From: Byssochlamys sp. IMV 00236
Lineage: Eukaryota; Ascomycota; Eurotiomycetes; Eurotiales; Thermoascaceae
Length of the DNA: 49,245 nt
Direction of reading: 5' to 3'
NCBI GenBank assembly: GCA_001931875.2
Contig: MSJH02000653.1
Coordinates: 1-49,245, forward strand
Made by a program: the position numbers and the translations under genes. The notes under the pieces were generated by a model that saw only the letters and a list, made by a program, of their open reading frames with translations, did not search any database and had not been told where the DNA came from. Of the stretch, positions 45,083 to 49,245 are shown piece after piece. Each line of letters opens with the position of its first letter. Position 1 is the first letter of the stretch.

Positions 45083-46551
45083 TATATATCCCAGCCTTTT
45101 TTTTTAGTAATAACTCTTTTATACATGTATGCATTCTTACTTTGACTACGGCCATTTTCCTCTCTTCGTGGTAATGAATGACAGCAGCCCATTGTTTATT
45201 TATTACAAAAGAAAGAAGGAAAAGGAAAAAAAAAAAGAGAGAAAAAGAACAGAAAGAAAAAGCGTAATACAGTTTTTTTTTTCCTTGTTAATTTGTCGTA
45301 ATTTAAAATTCCACATTTCAAGATTTTCGAAATGCTGATTGAATATCCTTTTCCATGAATGGAAATTAAAAGACCAAATAAAGCAATTAACTGGCAACCT
45401 TTCATCTACGTTCTCATAAACTGAAAAATCCATAGTAACTTAGTCTAGTGGGTATGTTTAAGCTTTCTCCAGTCCCTAAAGTTGCCCCTTCTTGACCCCG
45501 TCTGATTACAAGATGTAACCTGACCAGGTTGTATCCTGTAGTCAACGCGGATCTTTTTTTCTAAAAGCACAATTCTTAAAGACTTCCTTTTTCACAATGA
45601 TACTGCATCAAACCAGTGGTATGAATGTCCAGTATTTATCACAAGTATATGTTACGGTATGATAAAACTATGAATGGAGCACAACAATGAGTACACTATA
45701 CGACAAACAATATGCAACAACAATAGACAACATTTACCCTCCTTCAGACTCCGCATAACCAATGCATGTACACAGATCACTGCAGATTCTGTCCTCCCCC
45801 TTTTTTTTTCAAACCTTCTTACTAATGTTTCCATAAACATCCTATCGTCGGGTGTTTTTTTTTTTAGACTTGAAGGGGGTGGCTTATGGTCCAGCTGACA
45901 GAAATGGGATGTGGACCCCTAAAAAGGACTATAGTATTATATAATTTAAGACGTTAGAGAAAGTGTGATAAAGTTCGCTCAAAGCGGCCCACACTATTTC
46001 CATCGGCAGACACAAGAGTCTTAATCTCTAACGCTTTTGGGCCGAGGGCTTTCAAGTGATTAAAGTAGTTTGACCCTAGTGCATCTTGTTGAGTCATAAT
46101 AAACGACCTTTTTTCAAACATTGCTTAAAGACACACATTCAAAACGGGCCTATTTTTTTTTTTTTTTTTTTTTTCTTGTACAGCATAGAATTCATTTCAT
46201 TACCGTTTTACCAAGAAAGCAGGGAGAAAAAGAAAAGAGCAAGTCACATTTTTATAAAAGAATTTTTTGTGTCAGTTTCTTTTTTTTTTTTTTTTTTTTT
46301 TTCCTTGTCCTTCTACAAGGGGAACTGCTTACTCAAGTGAGGTACCAACTGATGAGTAACCGCCGAACCCAAAATATACATTTAGTACCAGTGAAGCTCT
46401 ACTTGTTAGTTTTGCTGGTCAATTTTTGGAACATAAAAAAGAAAAAGATATTTCTTTTATTTATATAATAATCATAAAATGAAAAAGCATAAAGGTGTGG
46501 CTGGTATTTTGTCAATTAGAGGAGAGTAAAGAGGAGTAATAATGGCATCTA
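45083..46551. other. Intergenic region with long homopolymer T tracts
   Basis: 1.5 kb without a supported gene. T runs of more than 20 bases lie at about 46152-46174 and 46281-46302, and purine-rich GAAA runs at 45210-45265. A minus-strand frame at 45433-45203 starts plausibly but shows no family motif. No tRNA or transposon ends were recognised. Confidence 0.5.
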
Positions 46552-47317
46552 TTATTTCTTTTTGTATTTATTGTGATTGTCTGGTTCGGATCGTCTTCTA
46601 GTCGGTCTATTAGGATGTGGTTCAGAATGATGATATGCTTTGATGAGTGGCATAGATAGACGATGAAATAATTGTTTAGTAGTGTGTTGTGATTGTTGTG
46701 CTTGATCATAAATAGGTTCTACAGGTGAATAAACTAGTGGTTTTGGAGGATATTGGGTAATTGTAGGAGGTATAAAGGGTGTTCTCACTTGTTGTTGTTG
46801 TTGTTGTTGAGAAGATGATGATTGAATGGCAATGGTTGTCTTCATGATTAGTTTAGTAGGAAGACGTTGTTGTTGTTGTTGTTGTTGTAAAGATGAATCA
46901 ATGGATCTTTTTGATCCTAGATGACTATTACTAGTATTTGCTTTTTTAAAAGAATCAAATTTAGATCTTAAAAAAGCGGATGATCTACGTAATAAATCAC
47001 TTGCTGAAGATCTATTTTGTTCCTCGTGTATTTCTCTTATTGATGATGTCTGTTCTCCTATTTCTGATGGTTGTTCTTGTTCTTGCTCTTGTTCTTCGAT
47101 TGTCGATGATTCCGGTGAAGGTTCCTTTTTAAAATTTCAAAATGTCAAATTACTAAAATTGGATGAATACACGTTCAACTACCTCTGACAATAAGCCTAA
47201 TTCAAAATGAAGTCGAGATCTTTTTTTATCAAATTGACGTAACAAATCTCTTGAGAACGTATCATCCTTGTCTAATGATACCTCGGGTAAAGTAAATACA
47301 TATGAGCTTTTTGCCAT
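46552..47317 (-). CDS. Polyglutamine protein of unknown function
   Basis: Two exons (47317-47183 and 47124-46552, phase 0, GTAGTT..AAAAAG intron), 235 residues. The N-terminus MAKSSYVFTLPEVSLDKDDT and DLLRQFDKKRSRLHFELGLL looks ordered. Next comes an EQEQEQEQ stretch, a Ser/Arg-rich segment (SASDLLRRSSAFLRSKFDSF), then two separate polyglutamine runs encoded by CAA repeats, and a Pro-rich tail with a basic end. Not recognised. The RRSSAF and KRSIDSS segments look like kinase sites, but that is only pattern. The downstream ATG at 46845 lies inside this frame and is not the start. Confidence 0.6.
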
Positions 47318-47660
47318 ATCATAAGAAAAAATAAAAGAAGAGAAAAAAAAAAGACTAGAAATCTATAGATTATTTTTTTAAAAAAAGAGAGCAGAAAGAT
47401 AAAAGAAAGAAGAAAGAAAGTGTAAAAACTTTTTTTTTTCTCTTTTTTATAAGCTTGCACGTGTAATATTTCTAATGACAATAATATGGTACAAAAAAAG
47501 TTGACAAGCAATCATAAAAAAGGGGGGTTGAATAACAATGATAGTAAAAAAGAGAGAGACAGACAGAGAGAGAGAGCACGCGAATAAAGAAATATATAAA
47601 AAGAAGTATTGAAAAAAGGGGGGTATAATGATGTATAAATGCCAATATGTGTATCAATTA
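47318..47660. other. Intergenic: polyQ gene promoter and Sds3-like gene 3' flank
   Basis: 343 bp, purine-rich on the plus strand (47330-47430) with short GAGA and AAAG runs. A CACGTG-containing site lies at 47458-47463 (TTGCACGTGTAA). No other structure seen. Confidence 0.5.
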
Positions 47661-49184
47661 TTATGTAGGATGAATACCCATTATTCTCAAATCTTCATCA
47701 ATATCTTGAGCATTAAGTCCAGCCGGGTTTGGTGCCATAGGAAACCCAATTGTTTCTTTTATGTCTATCAATTCATTCGTCTCATCTCTTTGCTCTCTCT
47801 TTTGAATGATCAATTCACGTCCATCATGCTGAGGTTTATCTATTTCTCATTTTCATTAGCAGACAATTAAAAAAAAAAAAAAAACACTCTTTTGGCTTAC
47901 TCATCGACAGATCATTCAACTTTTTACGTTCATTCTCAATGCTCCATTTCTTGTCATGAATATTGCTTAGCAGATTACGTCTTAACGCGTTCTTTTGTGA
48001 CTATATAAAAATATGCATTCATATTTTAATTCTATATACAATCTACGCACACTTACTATAAAATGAATATTCGCTTGATACTCAAATCCTTCATACTGTC
48101 TCTTAAAGTTTGCATATTGATGTCTACGCCATGCCTCTGCGCTATTGATTCTCTTTCCTTTCTTTTCTTCAATTTCTGCCATTAATGATATTAATTCTGG
48201 ATGCGTGCCATTCGCAATCATGATTGCTTCCTCGTTTAGTTCTGACATCTTTTCTTGATACATTCTATACTTTGTGTCATTTCATAATCCTTTTCATCAC
48301 ACACTTTCATCTTTACCTATCCCTTAATCTGGCAAATTCAACTTCAATATGTGTAAGTGCATCAAGTGCTTCTTTGTGTCGTTGTTGATAATCTTCATCA
48401 TTTTCTATATGTACTACAAGTCATGACTTTTGTTTCCATCTTGTTTCTATCTTGCTTTACCTGTTATTTCATTTTCACTCTCTTCTTTCTCTTCTTCTTT
48501 GCCATTTTCTTTTTCATCATCCTTCTCCTCTTCCTTTTCGTCTTCTTCTTCTTCTTGATCCTTTTCTTCAGTCTTTCTCGTTTTGCGAGGCTCTTTTACA
48601 TGATCTTCATCCTCTTCTTTCCGACTTGCCACATCATTTTCCTCTTCCTTTTGTCTGCCTTGTCTTCTTCTCGTCTTTGTATCTGGCTCATAACGTTTCC
48701 TCTTTTTGCTACCCATATCATTATTGTCACCGATACTACTTAAGGAGCTATTCTCCGGTTCTTCCTTTTTGATTTTTTTCACAGGCATATTTTCTTCTTC
48801 CTTTTCATCCTTTTCAGTTTCTTCATTTCTGCGTTTCCTTGTCACTTGCTCTTTTTCTTCTTCTGCAACAGGTGATGCTGACCTTGACAGTGGGAAATCA
48901 TCAAGTGCAGAGGAAAGTGAAGAAGCAGAATCGTCTTCTCTTTCTGAAGACATTTTCTCATCGTCGCCGTCTTCATCATCGTCTATTACTTCTTCATTTG
49001 ATAAAGAACCAGGTGAACCTGTCTGTAGAATGCTATTGAGCGCAGACAAGTCATCTTCATCATCGTCCATTGCTTCAATTGGTGTAAGGGGCCCATCAAG
49101 TTCAAGCTGGTCTTCGCCGCTTAATATTGAAGGTGAAGAACCTAGAGATAATTTTGAGCTTTGTCTTGTGCTTGACTCTTCCAT
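47661..49184 (-). CDS. Sds3/Dep1-type subunit of the Sin3 histone deacetylase complex
   Basis: Multi-exon gene beginning MEESSTRQSSKLSLGSSPSI at 49184. The first half is acidic and Ser-rich, with basic patches (KKIKKEEPEN, GSKKRKRYEP) that fit nuclear signals. A Glu/Lys-rich helix follows. The Sds3 domain comes next: ALDALTHIEVEFARLRDRMY (intron ending TATAG before the Met codon), QEKMSELNEEAIMIANGTHP, ELISLMAEIEEKKGKRINSA. The C-terminus NALRRNLLSNIHDKKWSIEN leads into GFPMAPNPAGLNAQDIDEDL and ends at TAA 47661. Family role: Sds3/BRMS1/Dep1 proteins dimerise through this coiled coil and stabilise Sin3-Rpd3. The acidic leader resembles yeast Dep1 more than Sds3; which of the two it equals is unresolved. 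Confidence 0.85.
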
Positions 49185-49245
49185 TAATTCAAAAACAGAG
49201 AAAGGACGAAGAAGCGCGCTTGAATATTAAAAATTTAATAGAAAA

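Noticed and set aside
45949..46046. Inverted repeat around CGTTAGAG/CTCTAACG
   Set aside because: Only 8 bases pair exactly and the flanks do not extend the match; expected by chance at this length.
48357..49230. Long plus-strand hydrophobic and Ser-rich frames
   Set aside because: Antisense shadows of the Glu/Lys- and Ser-rich first exon of the Sds3-like gene.

Overview
The window looks like nuclear DNA of an early-diverging filamentous fungus, most likely Mucoromycota (a Mucor/Rhizopus-type genome). The evidence is an AT-rich sequence, many short GT-AG introns (about 45-90 nt), tightly packed genes, and a gene set that mixes fungal-specific families (Zn2Cys6, fungal_trans, DIRS-like and mucoralean Tc1-like transposons) with genes better known from animals (muskelin, DNAJC12-like, p115). 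The species call is inference.

Layout. 1-4.1 kb: start of a cytochrome b561-type gene (minus, runs off the left edge), a complete muskelin gene (minus), and a small divergent Zn2Cys6 gene (plus). 4.3-10.3 kb: a transposon block on the plus strand. It holds a Mutator-like (MULE) transposase killed by five in-frame stops and interrupted by a 498-bp inverted-repeat element inserted at TA, followed directly by a long, multi-exon, decayed Fanzor (eukaryotic TnpB/OMEGA nuclease) gene with a roughly 300-residue coiled-coil region embedded near its N-terminus. 10.5-17.4 kb: DDX21-like helicase, a tiny CSN9-like acidic protein, a Tc1/mariner remnant, a DNAJC12-like J-protein, and the Golgi tether Uso1/p115 convergent on it with only 3 bp between stop codons. 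17.4-25.2 kb: an AT-rich gene desert with at least six diverged LTR-like repeats, one tRNA-Leu(AAG), a perfect 14-bp-arm palindrome and a DIRS-like reverse transcriptase/RNase H remnant. 25.2-38.3 kb: ABCC transporter, methylthioribose-1-phosphate isomerase, ribosomal protein eS28, CPSF160/Cft1, and an OCA1-type phosphatase. 40-49 kb: a fungal_trans regulator that lacks a zinc cluster, TFIIIB subunit Bdp1, a ubiquitin-like protein, a polyglutamine protein of unknown role, and an Sds3/Dep1-type Sin3-HDAC subunit.

Functionally the conserved genes are housekeeping ones: RNA processing (Cft1, DDX21), Pol III transcription (Bdp1, tRNA-Leu), translation (eS28), chromatin (Sds3), secretion (Uso1), methionine salvage (MtnA/Mri1) and vacuolar or plasma-membrane export (ABCC). 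They do not form a pathway cluster. The most unusual content is the 4.3-10.3 kb MULE + Fanzor block and the repeat-rich desert.
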